A DNA stretch of 7,840 nucleotides, taken from positions 1-7,840 of the forward strand of contig LCCW01000036.1 in NCBI GenBank assembly GCA_000998185.1. The letters are read 5' to 3'. The DNA comes from Candidatus Kuenenbacteria bacterium GW2011_GWA2_42_15 (GTDB taxonomy: Bacteria; Patescibacteriota; Patescibacteriia; UBA2196; GWA2-42-15). Made by a program: the position numbers and the translations under genes. Each line of letters begins with the position of its first letter. The stretch's first letter is position 1. Positions 1-6,786 of this stretch are shown here, piece after piece. The notes under the pieces are model-generated. The model searched no databases. It saw only the letters and a list, made by a program, of their open reading frames with translations, and was not told where the DNA came from.

Positions 1-14
1 TCGGGCTTTTATTT

Positions 15-44
15 TTGGCCAAAATATGATAAAGTGAATTTAAT
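15..44 (+). promoter_or_regulatory. Possible promoter of gatB
   Basis: TTGGCC (15-20, 4 of 6 to the -35 consensus) and TTTAAT (39-44, 5 of 6 to the -10) are separated by 18 nt and would start transcription near 51, about 20 nt before the gatB ATG. TATGAT at 25-30 is an alternative -10 without a good -35. In such AT-rich DNA chance matches are frequent, so this is tentative. Confidence 0.3.
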
Positions 45-70
45 AAAAATATTCATATTTTCAGTAATTT

Positions 71-1069
71 ATGATTAACAATAGCCCATATACGCCCACT
101 ATCGGTCTTGAAATTCATACCCAGCTTAAAACTAAAAGCAAAATGTTTTGCGGTTGCGCCAATACTTCTTCCAAAATCGGCGTTGAAGAATTAAAGTCCA
201 ACAGTCACATCTGCCCCGTCTGCACTGGCCAGCCCGGCACCCTGCCGGCGATCAACGGCGAAGCCGTGAAAATGGTGGTCAAAACCGGTCTGGCTTTGAA
301 TTGCGCCATTGCCAAGCATTCAAAATTTGACCGCAAAAATTATTTCTATCCCGATCTGCCCAAAGGCTACCAAATTTCCCAATATGACCAGCCGCTTTGC
401 GCCAACGGTCTTTTGGTTATTGGTGACAGCCGGATTGGCATTGAACGGATTCATTTGGAAGAAGACACCGGTCGGCTTATTCACGATCAAAATGACGCCG
501 ATTCTTTGGTTGATTTAAACCGCGCCGGCATTCCGCTTATGGAATTAGTCACCAAGCCGGACATTCATACCGCTGGCGAAGCCAAGGAGTTTTGCCAGGA
601 ACTGCAAAAAATTTTTCGCCAGCTTGATGTTTCTGACGCCGATATGGAAAAAAGTCAGTTGCGCTGCGAAGTCAATATTTCTCTAAGCGACACCAGCAAG
701 CTTGGCACTAAAGTTGAAGTTAAAAACCTAAATTCTTTTAGGTCTGTGGAACGGTCAATTGAATATGAAATTATCCGTCAGACAAAATTATTATCATCGG
801 GCGAAAATATTATTCAGGAAACTCGCGGTTGGTCTGATCGCGATCAAAATACTTATTCACAGAGAAATAAAGAAGAAGCTCATGATTACCGTTATTTTCC
901 AGAGCCGGATTTGCCCCCGATTAATTTGACTGATGAAGAAATAGCGCACATTGAACGCACATTACCCGAATTACCCCAAGCTAAAGTCGCCAGATTTGTT
1001 GAACAATATGACTTTTCATCGTTAGACGCCAAACTGATTATTGCTGATAAAAAACTGGCTGATGGCTAA
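71..1069 (+). CDS. gatB: GatB, Asp/Glu-tRNA amidotransferase subunit B, N-terminal catalytic part (frame broken at 3' end)
   Basis: GatB is the tRNA-binding kinase/amidotransferase subunit of GatCAB, which converts Glu-tRNA(Gln) or Asp-tRNA(Asn) to the amide form in the cytoplasm. The 332 residues cover the GatB cradle domain almost completely: GLEIHTQL near residue 12, the zinc-site cysteines C27, C29, C48 and C51 (FCGC and CPVC), the FDRKNYFYPDLPKGYQISQ block (about 87-105), RIHLEEDTGRLIHD, DLNRAGIPLMELVT, KVEVKNLNSFRSVER and EEAHDYRYFPEPDLPP. The match holds until DKKLAD, where the family continues YFE, but here a stop follows after one more codon. The rest of the protein is in the +1 frame just downstream. 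The start ATG gives the usual short lead into the first motif; no Shine-Dalgarno is seen. gatA and gatC are not in the window. Identity is certain; whether this half works alone is not known. Confidence 0.95.
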   Translation: MINNSPYTPTIGLEIHTQLKTKSKMFCGCANTSSKIGVEELKSNSHICPVCTGQPGTLPAINGEAVKMVVKTGLALNCAIAKHSKFDRKNYFYPDLPKGYQISQYDQPLCANGLLVIGDSRIGIERIHLEEDTGRLIHDQNDADSLVDLNRAGIPLMELVTKPDIHTAGEAKEFCQELQKIFRQLDVSDADMEKSQLRCEVNISLSDTSKLGTKVEVKNLNSFRSVERSIEYEIIRQTKLLSSGENIIQETRGWSDRDQNTYSQRNKEEAHDYRYFPEPDLPPINLTDEEIAHIERTLPELPQAKVARFVEQYDFSSLDAKLIIADKKLADG

Positions 1070-1078
1070 TTGGCTGAT
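1056..1078 (+). repeat. Three adjacent short near-identical repeats at the gatB break
   Basis: TGGCTGA (1056-1062), TGGCTAAT (1063-1070) and TGGCTGAT (1071-1078) follow each other directly, exactly where the GatB frame breaks. Short direct repeats at a deletion point are the usual mark of replication slippage or of an assembler collapsing a repeat. The stop of the first GatB part and the ATG of the second both lie in the middle copy. Confidence 0.7.
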
Positions 1079-1466
1079 CAATAAATTACCGCCGATTATG
1101 ACGGCGAAGAATCACACCTTTGCCGATTGCCCCTTGACGCCGGAAAATTTTGCCGAATTTATTACCTTGATTTATAAAAATAAAATCAATTCCAAAAACG
1201 CCGTGGAAATTCTTGTCCGCATGGTGGAGAGCGGGGGCGACCCAACTGATATTTTAGAAGATCAAGGTTTGCGTCTTTTGGAAAATGTTTCCGACATTGA
1301 ACCGATCATTGATAAAATTATCAAGGACAACCCTGATCAAGTTGACCAATTTAAAAAGGGTAAAACCGTCATTCTGCAATTTTTAATCGGTCAAGTGATG
1401 AAAGAAACTCACGGCAAAGCCAATCCCAAAATGGCCGAAGACTTGTTTATCCAAAAACTCACCTAA
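1062..1466 (+). CDS. gatB: GatB C-terminal tail (GatB/YqeY domain) in a shifted frame
   Basis: This is the missing C-terminal part of GatB: ANWLINKLPPIM, then CPLTPENFAEFITLI, KNAVEILVRMVESGGDP and the closing FLIGQVMKETHGKANPK, all typical of the GatB helical and YqeY-like tail that contacts the tRNA elbow. It lies in the +1 frame relative to the upstream part. The only early ATG (1062) overlaps the upstream stop by 8 nt (ATGGCTAA), so 134 residues could be made by coupled re-initiation; the open frame itself extends back to a TTG at 1041. The two parts add up to 466 residues, slightly short for GatB, because about 15 family residues (YFE through the residue before ANW) are absent. It is most simply one gene damaged by a small deletion or an assembly collapse. 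A functional split subunit is possible but unsupported. Confidence 0.88.
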   Translation: MANWLINKLPPIMTAKNHTFADCPLTPENFAEFITLIYKNKINSKNAVEILVRMVESGGDPTDILEDQGLRLLENVSDIEPIIDKIIKDNPDQVDQFKKGKTVILQFLIGQVMKETHGKANPKMAEDLFIQKLT

Positions 1467-1471
1467 TTTTT

Positions 1472-3115
1472 ATGAAGAAAAAAATCATTATTCCCGTTGC
1501 CGTTATTATCGTATTGGTCGCGCTCTTTGGTATTTTTGGTCGCGGCAAACCCACGGTTGAATACACGGCCGCCAAGGTTGAAACCGGTGAAGTCATTCAA
1601 ACCGTTGACGCTACCGGTTCAGTCGCTTCCGCCGAGGCTATTAATTTGAATTTTAAAACTACCGGTAAAATCACCTCACTCAAAGCAAAAGTCGGGGACA
1701 AGGTTAAAGTCGGCGATATTTTAGCCACCTTGGATACTGCGGCTTTGGCAAGCCGAGTTAGCGAAGCCAGCAGCGCCGTCATTGAAGCCAAAGCTAATTT
1801 GGAAAAAATTATGTCTGGCGCCATTCCGGAAGATGTTCGCGTTTCCGAGCTGACCGTAGCTCAAAAAAAACAAGATTTATCAATGGCCGAAAATAGTCTT
1901 GCCAACCTGAAAATCAGCCGCGATATTGAATTAAAAAATTTAAAAAATACCGCCATCATCACTATCAATAATGAAATCATCGTAGCCGAACACGCTATCC
2001 AAACAGCCAAAGATACGCTTAATTATGAAGATGCCACTGACACCCTGGCCATTTTGGGTAAAAGTACTCTTGCTGCCTCAACCAACAGTCATCTTGCCGC
2101 TGTCAGTTCCGTCAACTCCGCCAAAGCGCAAACCGCTGTCTTGAATGCCATCTCTTCTGACGCCGATGTTTTGGCCGGCGTGGAAATTACCAAAACCGGA
2201 TTGGATAGTGTTAGACAATATCTCTCGGACAGCTTCGCGGTTTTAGGCGTCACCATTACAAGCAGCGAGCTTACCCAAACCGAACTTGATACTTTGATCT
2301 CCAATATTCAAACAGAACAGGCTAATATCTCCACGGCCAAGACCGCCCTGCAAACGGCTGAAGCCAATTGGACCAATAAACAAACCTATTATACCGACCA
2401 AATTACCAAGGGCGAAGACGCGGTCAGCGCGTCAAGCGACGCCTTGAGTTTAGCCGAAGCGCAACTATCGCTCAAAAAAGCCAAACCGCAATCGTATGAT
2501 ATAAAATCCGCCGAAGCCGGTGTGGCCAGAGCTGAAGCCAATTTGGCTTTAGCCGAAGCTAATCTCTCGGAAGTCATCATCAGGGCCTCGGTAGACGGCT
2601 TGATTACGGAAGTTAACAATAAAATCGGTGAACAAAATTCTCTGGCTGAATCGGTCATTAAAATAATTGGTGAATCTAAATTGGAGGTTGAGGCCAATAT
2701 TCCAGAATCTGATGTTGCTAAAATAAAAGTCGGCCAGCATGTCAAAGTCACGCTTGATTCTTTTGGTGAGGATCAAATTTTTCCCGCTGTTGTTACTTTT
2801 GTCAATCCCGCGGAAAAAATTATTCAAGATGTGGTTTATTACGAAGTGAAAATTCAGTTCAATGAAAACATTGAGGCGGTCAAACCGGGTATGACCGCCA
2901 ATATCACGGTGGAAACCAACCGCGCCGATGGCGTGCTTCGGGTGCCTCTGCGCGCCGTCAAACAAAAAGACGGCATTAAAGTGGTGGAAGTTTTAGTTAA
3001 TGGGGAGCCGGAGGAAAAAACCGTCACCGTTGGTCTAAGAGGCGACGAATATATTGAAATCAGCTCCGGCTTGAGCGCGGGAGAAGATATTATTACCTTT
3101 ACTAAAACCAAATAA
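1472..3115 (+). CDS. MacA/HlyD-like membrane fusion (periplasmic adaptor) protein with an extended coiled-coil hairpin
   Basis: This is the adaptor subunit of an ABC export system, anchored in the membrane and acting outside it. Residues 4-23 form one N-terminal membrane anchor. A first lipoyl/barrel-sandwich half follows (about 45-90, with GKITSLKAKVGDKVKVGDIL). Next comes a very long Ala/Glu/Lys-rich helical hairpin (about 93-366), then the second lipoyl half (VIIRASVDGLITEV, about 368-381), a beta-barrel (about 402-482, with PGMTANITVE) and a membrane-proximal domain to residue 547. E. coli MacA is about 370 residues; the excess here lies almost wholly in the hairpin, where two seven-residue repeats (AEANLAL, AEANLSE; 354-367) sit at its end. 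The gene starts 5 nt after gatB and ends 2 nt before the ATPase gene, suggesting one transcript. No Shine-Dalgarno precedes the ATG; the run TTTTT does. The substrate is unknown. Confidence 0.92.
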   Translation: MKKKIIIPVAVIIVLVALFGIFGRGKPTVEYTAAKVETGEVIQTVDATGSVASAEAINLNFKTTGKITSLKAKVGDKVKVGDILATLDTAALASRVSEASSAVIEAKANLEKIMSGAIPEDVRVSELTVAQKKQDLSMAENSLANLKISRDIELKNLKNTAIITINNEIIVAEHAIQTAKDTLNYEDATDTLAILGKSTLAASTNSHLAAVSSVNSAKAQTAVLNAISSDADVLAGVEITKTGLDSVRQYLSDSFAVLGVTITSSELTQTELDTLISNIQTEQANISTAKTALQTAEANWTNKQTYYTDQITKGEDAVSASSDALSLAEAQLSLKKAKPQSYDIKSAEAGVARAEANLALAEANLSEVIIRASVDGLITEVNNKIGEQNSLAESVIKIIGESKLEVEANIPESDVAKIKVGQHVKVTLDSFGEDQIFPAVVTFVNPAEKIIQDVVYYEVKIQFNENIEAVKPGMTANITVETNRADGVLRVPLRAVKQKDGIKVVEVLVNGEPEEKTVTVGLRGDEYIEISSGLSAGEDIITFTKTK

Positions 3116-3117
3116 TT

Positions 3118-3837
3118 ATGCCGCGGGAAACACTGATTAAATTGCAAGATATTTGTAGAGATTTTGAAAATGACGGGGTGGTGACCAAGGTTTTACACCA
3201 CCTTAATTTTGAAATTAAAAACGGCGAATTCGTCGCCATTATGGGCCCATCCGGTTCCGGCAAGTCCACGCTCATGCATATTTTGAGTTTTCTTGATCGC
3301 GTCAGTTGCGGTCAGTATTATTTTAACAGTGAAGACACTAGTGAATTTAATGATGACAAATTGGCCGCCTTGCGCAACAAAAAAATCGGTTTTGTTTTTC
3401 AGTCCTTCAATCTCCTGCCGCGTACCACCGTTTTGAATAATGTTATTTTGCCGCTGGAATACAACGGCGCCAAAGACAAAAAAACCGCGGCTGAAGCGGC
3501 GCTCAAAGCTGTTGGCCTGGAACACCGTCTCAATTATTTTTCCAATCAGCTTTCCGGCGGAGAAAAACAGCGCGTGGCCATTGCCCGCGCTCTCGTCAAT
3601 AATCCGGATGTCATTTTTGCCGATGAACCGACTGGTAATCTTGACTCCAAGTCAGGGGCGCAAGTCATGGAAATTCTGGTTAAATTAAACGAGGAAGGCA
3701 AAACCATCATTCTTGTCACTCACGAACAATACACGGCCAATGCGGCTAAACGGATTATTAAACTCAAAGACGGTGAGATTGTCAGCGACGAAATGGTAGC
3801 CGAGAGGACGGATGTGAAGAATGGACTGGTAAAATAA
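3118..3837 (+). CDS. ABC transporter ATPase, MacB/LolD-type
   Basis: This is the cytoplasmic ATP-hydrolysing subunit of the exporter, 239 residues, a complete single nucleotide-binding domain. All motifs are intact: Walker A GPSGSGKST (43-51), Q-loop glutamine Q95 in FVFQSFNLLP, signature LSGGE (145-149), Walker B ending in D169 and catalytic E170, D-loop GNLDS (173-177) and H-loop H202. The FQSFNLLP...NVILPL and ADEPTGNLDS sequences are typical of the MacB/LolD/FtsE branch, which pairs with FtsX-fold permeases. In MacB the ATPase is fused to the permease; here it is a separate gene, as in LolCDE. It begins 2 nt after the adaptor gene stop and is followed by a 104-nt AT-rich spacer before the permeases. 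No Shine-Dalgarno is seen. It is expected to act as a homodimer; the transported substrate cannot be read from the sequence. Confidence 0.95.
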   Translation: MPRETLIKLQDICRDFENDGVVTKVLHHLNFEIKNGEFVAIMGPSGSGKSTLMHILSFLDRVSCGQYYFNSEDTSEFNDDKLAALRNKKIGFVFQSFNLLPRTTVLNNVILPLEYNGAKDKKTAAEAALKAVGLEHRLNYFSNQLSGGEKQRVAIARALVNNPDVIFADEPTGNLDSKSGAQVMEILVKLNEEGKTIILVTHEQYTANAAKRIIKLKDGEIVSDEMVAERTDVKNGLVK

Positions 3838-3847
3838 TTTTTAATGT

Positions 3848-3929
3848 CAGAATTTTCAATTTTCAAACAATTGACTTAATTTCAGAATTTTAAAATTAGT
3901 TAATTAAAAATTGAAAATTAAAAATTTTG
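3848..3929. repeat. AT-rich imperfect inverted repeat between the ATPase and first permease genes
   Basis: AATTTTCAATTTTCAA (3851-3866) is complementary to TTGAAAATTAAAAATT (3911-3926) with a single mismatch (C3857 against A3920). The stem can extend outward through a G-T wobble, an A-T and a C-G pair (3848/3929), giving about 19 positions and a 44-nt loop. The left arm also shares the 10-mer TCAGAATTTT (3847-3856) with a direct copy in the loop (3882-3891). There is no T-run placed as in an intrinsic terminator. The right arm runs into the putative promoter of the permease gene, so the structure could affect expression inside the operon; that is inference. Confidence 0.6.
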
Positions 3930-3936
3930 GTATCAT
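3928..3936 (+). promoter_or_regulatory. Extended -10 promoter element abutting the first permease start
   Basis: TGGTATCAT matches the extended -10 pattern TGnTATnnT. Only five T residues separate it from the ATG at 3942, so the expected transcription start, 6-7 nt downstream of the hexamer, would coincide with the start codon and give a leaderless mRNA. TTGAAA (3911-3916) resembles a -35 box, but the 14-nt spacing is too short; extended -10 promoters can do without one. This could be an internal promoter letting the permeases be expressed apart from the upstream genes. Supported by pattern only. Confidence 0.4.
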
Positions 3937-3941
3937 TTTTT

Positions 3942-5174
3942 ATGACCGTTTTTTCTTCCTTCAAACTTTCACTCACCACCCTTGGCGCCAATAAAAAGCG
4001 CTCTTTTTTAACCATTTTTGGCATCGTGATTGGCGTGGCCGCGGTGATTATCATTATGTCCGTTGGCGCTGGCGCGCAAAGTTTAATTTTTAATCAAATT
4101 AGTTCCCAGGGTTCAAATTTAATCGGCATCCTGCCCGGTTACAGCGATGAAAACGGTCCGCCGGCTTCGGCGATGGGCGTGGTGGTGACGAGTCTAAAAG
4201 AAAGCGACGCCGAAGCGCTGGCTAAAATCAAAGAAATCACCGCCGTAGCTAGTTATGTCCGCGGCGTTGATACGGCCAAATGGCAAAACCAAAGCATAGA
4301 CGCTACTTTTGTCGGCGTGACTCCAGGCTATGTTGATGTGGAGGAAATAGCGCTCTCAAGCGGTAATTTTTTTAACGAGGCTGACAATAGTTCTTTGGCG
4401 CGAATCACGGTTTTGGGTTTTGAGGCGGCCAAGGATTTATTTGGTGAACAAAATCCTTTAGGCGAAGATATAAAAATCAAAGGTATCAGTCTCAAGGTTA
4501 TCGGCGTGGTGGAAAAAAGGGGAGTGGTCGCGTTTCAAAACCAAGATGAATTGATTTTTTTGCCGCTCCTGACCGCCCAAAAATTACTTTTGGGCATCAA
4601 TTATATCAGTATGATTCGCGCTAAAGTCATTAATGATGCCGAGGTGCCGTTTGCGCTTGACCAAGCCAAACAAATGCTTCGCGAAAGGCACGACATTACC
4701 AATCCGGACGAAGACGATTTTAGCGCGCGCGCCAGCGCTCAGGCCCTGGACGCTCTAAAGCAAATTACCAATGCTTTGAAATTTTTTCTGGCCGGCATCG
4801 CCGCCATTTCTCTCATCGTCGGCGGCATCGGTATTATGAATATTATGCTGGTCGCGGTCAACGAAAGAATGAAAGAAATCGGACTGCGCAAAGCCGTCGG
4901 CGCTACGGAGAAAAATATCCAGCAGCAATTCCTGGTGGAAGCCGCCGTAGTTACTCTCACGGGCGGCGTCATTGGCATTATTATAGGCGTGCTTTTTTCC
5001 GGTCTGATTGCGATCGTAGCCAACTATCTTGAATATCAATGGGACTTTGTCGTCACTGTTCCTTCTATTCTCTTAGGCGTTTCTATCTCTTGCCTGATTG
5101 GTGTTATTTTCGGTTGGTATCCGGCCAAACGCGCGGCCAGTCTGGAACCGGTGGAAGCGCTAAGACATGAATAA
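3942..5174 (+). CDS. MacB/FtsX-family ABC transporter permease, copy 1
   Basis: This is a membrane subunit of the exporter, 410 residues from this ATG. The fold is the FtsX/MacB type: an N-terminal segment ending in KKRSFLT, TM1 (about 22-43), a large extracytoplasmic domain (about 44-280), then TM2 (about 281-305), TM3 (about 332-362) and TM4 (about 374-393). Diagnostic family motifs are GGIGIMNIMLV, ERMKEIGLRKAVGAT (308-322, the coupling region facing the ATPase) and the C-terminal PAKRAASLEPVEALRHE. I prefer ATG 3942 over an in-frame TTG at 3927, because the resulting N-terminus MTVFSSFKLS lines up with that of the second permease. No Shine-Dalgarno is present; an extended -10 lies just upstream. 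It overlaps or nearly abuts the paralogous permease gene, with which it probably forms a heterodimer. Confidence 0.93.
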   Translation: MTVFSSFKLSLTTLGANKKRSFLTIFGIVIGVAAVIIIMSVGAGAQSLIFNQISSQGSNLIGILPGYSDENGPPASAMGVVVTSLKESDAEALAKIKEITAVASYVRGVDTAKWQNQSIDATFVGVTPGYVDVEEIALSSGNFFNEADNSSLARITVLGFEAAKDLFGEQNPLGEDIKIKGISLKVIGVVEKRGVVAFQNQDELIFLPLLTAQKLLLGINYISMIRAKVINDAEVPFALDQAKQMLRERHDITNPDEDDFSARASAQALDALKQITNALKFFLAGIAAISLIVGGIGIMNIMLVAVNERMKEIGLRKAVGATEKNIQQQFLVEAAVVTLTGGVIGIIIGVLFSGLIAIVANYLEYQWDFVVTVPSILLGVSISCLIGVIFGWYPAKRAASLEPVEALRHE

Positions 5175-5211
5175 AATTATTGTTTTCTTGCTTTCTTGTT
5201 TTATTGTTTTT

Positions 5212-6459
5212 ATGACCTTCTTTTCTCCCTTAAAAATTGCTTACCGAGCTTTAAAAGCTCATAAAGTTCGTTCGGCTTTGACCGTGCTTGGTCTTTTGAT
5301 TGGCGTTTCCTCCATCATTATCGTCATGAATATGGGCCAAGGCATCAAGGGTTTTGTTTTAAAACAGGTGGAAATTTTTGGTTCCGATTTTATTCAAGTG
5401 GAAGTTAAGGTGCCGTCCACGGCCAAAAATTCTTCGGCGAATGCCATGAATATGGCGCAGGGCGTGACCATTACCACCATGAAAACCGATGACGCCGAGG
5501 CCGTGGGCAAGCTGCCAAATATCAGGGGCTATTATGCTGGACAGATGGGCCAAGCGATTTTGTCGCGCGCTGGTGAAACCAAAACTGCGATTCTCTGGGG
5601 CGTTTCTGAAACATTTTTCCAATTAAGCAAAATTAAAATCGCCTCGGGTCGGGAATACACCCTGGAAGAAGATCGTTCTGAAACGCGCGTTGTCGTGCTT
5701 GGTAACACGCTTAAAGAAAAATTATTTGGCAATGATGATGTTCTGGGACAGTGGGTAAAAATCGGCAACAAAAATTTTCGCGTTATCGGGATTCTTGAAA
5801 AACAAGGCACGGGCTCGTTTTATGATATGGACAGTGTTGCCTATTTGCCGCTTCGGACTTTGCAAAAACAAGTGATGGGCGTGGATTATATTATGTATTT
5901 TACGGTTTACATGAAAGATAAAAATTTGGCGGCGCAAACCGCCGTGAATATTGAGGAAACCATGCGCGCCAGGCACAAAATTACCGATCCCAAAAAAGAC
6001 GATTTCGCCGTTACCACGACCGAAGAAGCTATGGGTATGATCAATGTTATTACCGGCGGCATCACTTTGCTTCTGGCCGCCATCGCCGGCATTTCGCTTT
6101 TGGTTGGCGGGGTCGGCATTATGAACATTATGTATGTTTCGGTTTTGGAACGCACCTATGAAATCGGTTTGCGGAAAAGCGTCGGCGCCACCAAAAGCAA
6201 TATTTTATGGCAATTTTTATGGGAGGCGATTTTCTTAACTTTTATGGGCGGGCTTATCGGCGTTATAATCGGCACTCTTGTCAGTTTCGGGGCGTTCTTC
6301 GCGGCCAAAAGTTTCGGTTTTGACTTTGGCCTTAAATTCTCCTGGCCCGGTTTGATTTTGGGTGTTGGTTTTTCAGTAATTACCGGTCTGATTTTTGGCG
6401 TTTATCCGGCCCGGCGCGCCGCAAACCTTGATCCGGTGGAAGCGTTGAGATACGAATGA
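5212..6459 (+). CDS. MacB/FtsX-family ABC transporter permease, copy 2
   Basis: This is the second permease of the exporter and a paralogue of the preceding gene. From ATG 5212 it has 415 residues with the same plan: TM1 (about 22-40), an extracytoplasmic domain, TM2 (about 283-308), TM3 (about 337-366) and TM4 (about 380-397). The motifs are GGVGIMNIMYV, ERTYEIGLRKSVGAT (313-327) and PARRAANLDPVEALRYE at the end. An upstream in-frame ATG at 5167 overlaps the previous stop by 8 nt (ATGAATAA) and would add 15 hydrophobic residues. I prefer 5212 because MTFFSPLKIA then aligns with MTVFSSFKLS of copy 1, but coupling from 5167 cannot be excluded. The TGA stop falls exactly at the family's usual C-terminus. 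With one ATPase gene and two different permeases the arrangement resembles LolCDE more than the MacB homodimer. Confidence 0.92.
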   Translation: MTFFSPLKIAYRALKAHKVRSALTVLGLLIGVSSIIIVMNMGQGIKGFVLKQVEIFGSDFIQVEVKVPSTAKNSSANAMNMAQGVTITTMKTDDAEAVGKLPNIRGYYAGQMGQAILSRAGETKTAILWGVSETFFQLSKIKIASGREYTLEEDRSETRVVVLGNTLKEKLFGNDDVLGQWVKIGNKNFRVIGILEKQGTGSFYDMDSVAYLPLRTLQKQVMGVDYIMYFTVYMKDKNLAAQTAVNIEETMRARHKITDPKKDDFAVTTTEEAMGMINVITGGITLLLAAIAGISLLVGGVGIMNIMYVSVLERTYEIGLRKSVGATKSNILWQFLWEAIFLTFMGGLIGVIIGTLVSFGAFFAAKSFGFDFGLKFSWPGLILGVGFSVITGLIFGVYPARRAANLDPVEALRYE

Positions 6460-6572
6460 CAAGAAAGCATACGGCTTCGCAGCCTAAACAAAAAAGTAAA
6501 CCAAGTTAGCGCCAGTCGGATCAAAAAATAATAATAAAGCGACTCCTGCCTATATTTTTGCGCGCCACCCAC

Positions 6573-6603
6573 TGTCATCCTCGGGCTTGACCCGAGCATC
6601 CAG
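6573..6603 (+). repeat. Palindromic interspersed repeat unit, copy A
   Basis: The unit is built as TGTCAT, C, arm CTCGGG, loop CTTGA, arm CCCGAG, C, ATCCAG (31 nt). The 6-bp arms are perfectly complementary; the flanking C/C pair (6579/6597) does not match, so one base has probably mutated. The ends and the CTTG loop agree with copy B read on the other strand, which defines a repeat family rather than a chance hairpin. Similar short GTCAT...ATCCAG palindromes are scattered in many bacterial genomes. No T-run follows, so it is not a standard terminator. Confidence 0.75.
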
Positions 6604-6643
6604 TTTCCGCCAGCTGGTGAATTGTTTGTTTGTTTATTTCTTT

Positions 6644-6674
6644 CTGGATTGTCCCGCCAAGCGGGACAATGACA
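6644..6674 (-). repeat. Palindromic interspersed repeat unit, copy B (inverted)
   Basis: Read on the minus strand, the unit is TGTCAT, T, arm GTCCCG, loop CTTGG, arm CGGGAC, A, ATCCAG, again 31 nt. Both ends are identical to those of copy A, while the arms differ but remain fully complementary (7 bp counting the T/A pair). Copy B faces copy A, so the two together form a larger inverted repeat (6573-6674) with TGTCAT at one outer end and ATGACA at the other. Confidence 0.75.
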
Positions 6675-6757
6675 ATCGCGCCAAGAAAGAACTAAAATTT
6701 ATTCGCATAAACGGATGGCTGCAAGGTTACAAACCAAACCCCTGATCGCCCCGAGTA

Positions 6758-6786
6758 TTTACTTGTCCATCAAAAAATACTATAAT
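6758..6786 (+). promoter_or_regulatory. Sigma70-type promoter of the pilin-like gene
   Basis: The -10 box TATAAT (6781-6786) is a perfect consensus match. TTTACT (6758-6763) matches the -35 consensus at four of six positions, with the ideal 17-nt spacer. Transcription would start near 6793, leaving a leader of about 22 nt, A/T-rich and without a Shine-Dalgarno, before the ATG at 6815. It separates this gene from the exporter operon. Confidence 0.65.

Noticed and set aside
1..16. Tail of an intrinsic terminator from an upstream gene (TCGGG then T-rich)
   Set aside because: The possible left arm lies outside the window, so a hairpin cannot be shown.
1049..1055. AAAAAAC as a programmed frameshift site in gatB
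   Set aside because: The needed shift is +1, not -1; the heptamer is out of phase for slippage, and family residues KLAD continue in the original frame beyond it.
2549..2965. Minus-strand open frame of 138 codons opposite the adaptor gene
   Set aside because: Antisense to a well-conserved coding region, with no recognisable motif and no start signals; a frame shadow.
6473..6484. Terminator of the exporter operon
   Set aside because: The stem is only 4 bp and no T-run follows.
6457..6528. Read-through of TGA as glycine (code 25) at the end of the second permease
   Set aside because: The permease ends at the family's normal C-terminus (PVEALRYE), and the read-through tail of about 24 residues resembles nothing; standard code fits.
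6402..6599. Minus-strand open frame starting MLGSSPRMT in the spacer
   Set aside because: Its start is simply the translation of palindromic repeat copy A, the rest runs antisense through spacer and into the permease gene, and it resembles no family.
6573..6674. CRISPR array
   Set aside because: Only two units, in opposite orientation with different arms, and no regular spacers or cas genes.
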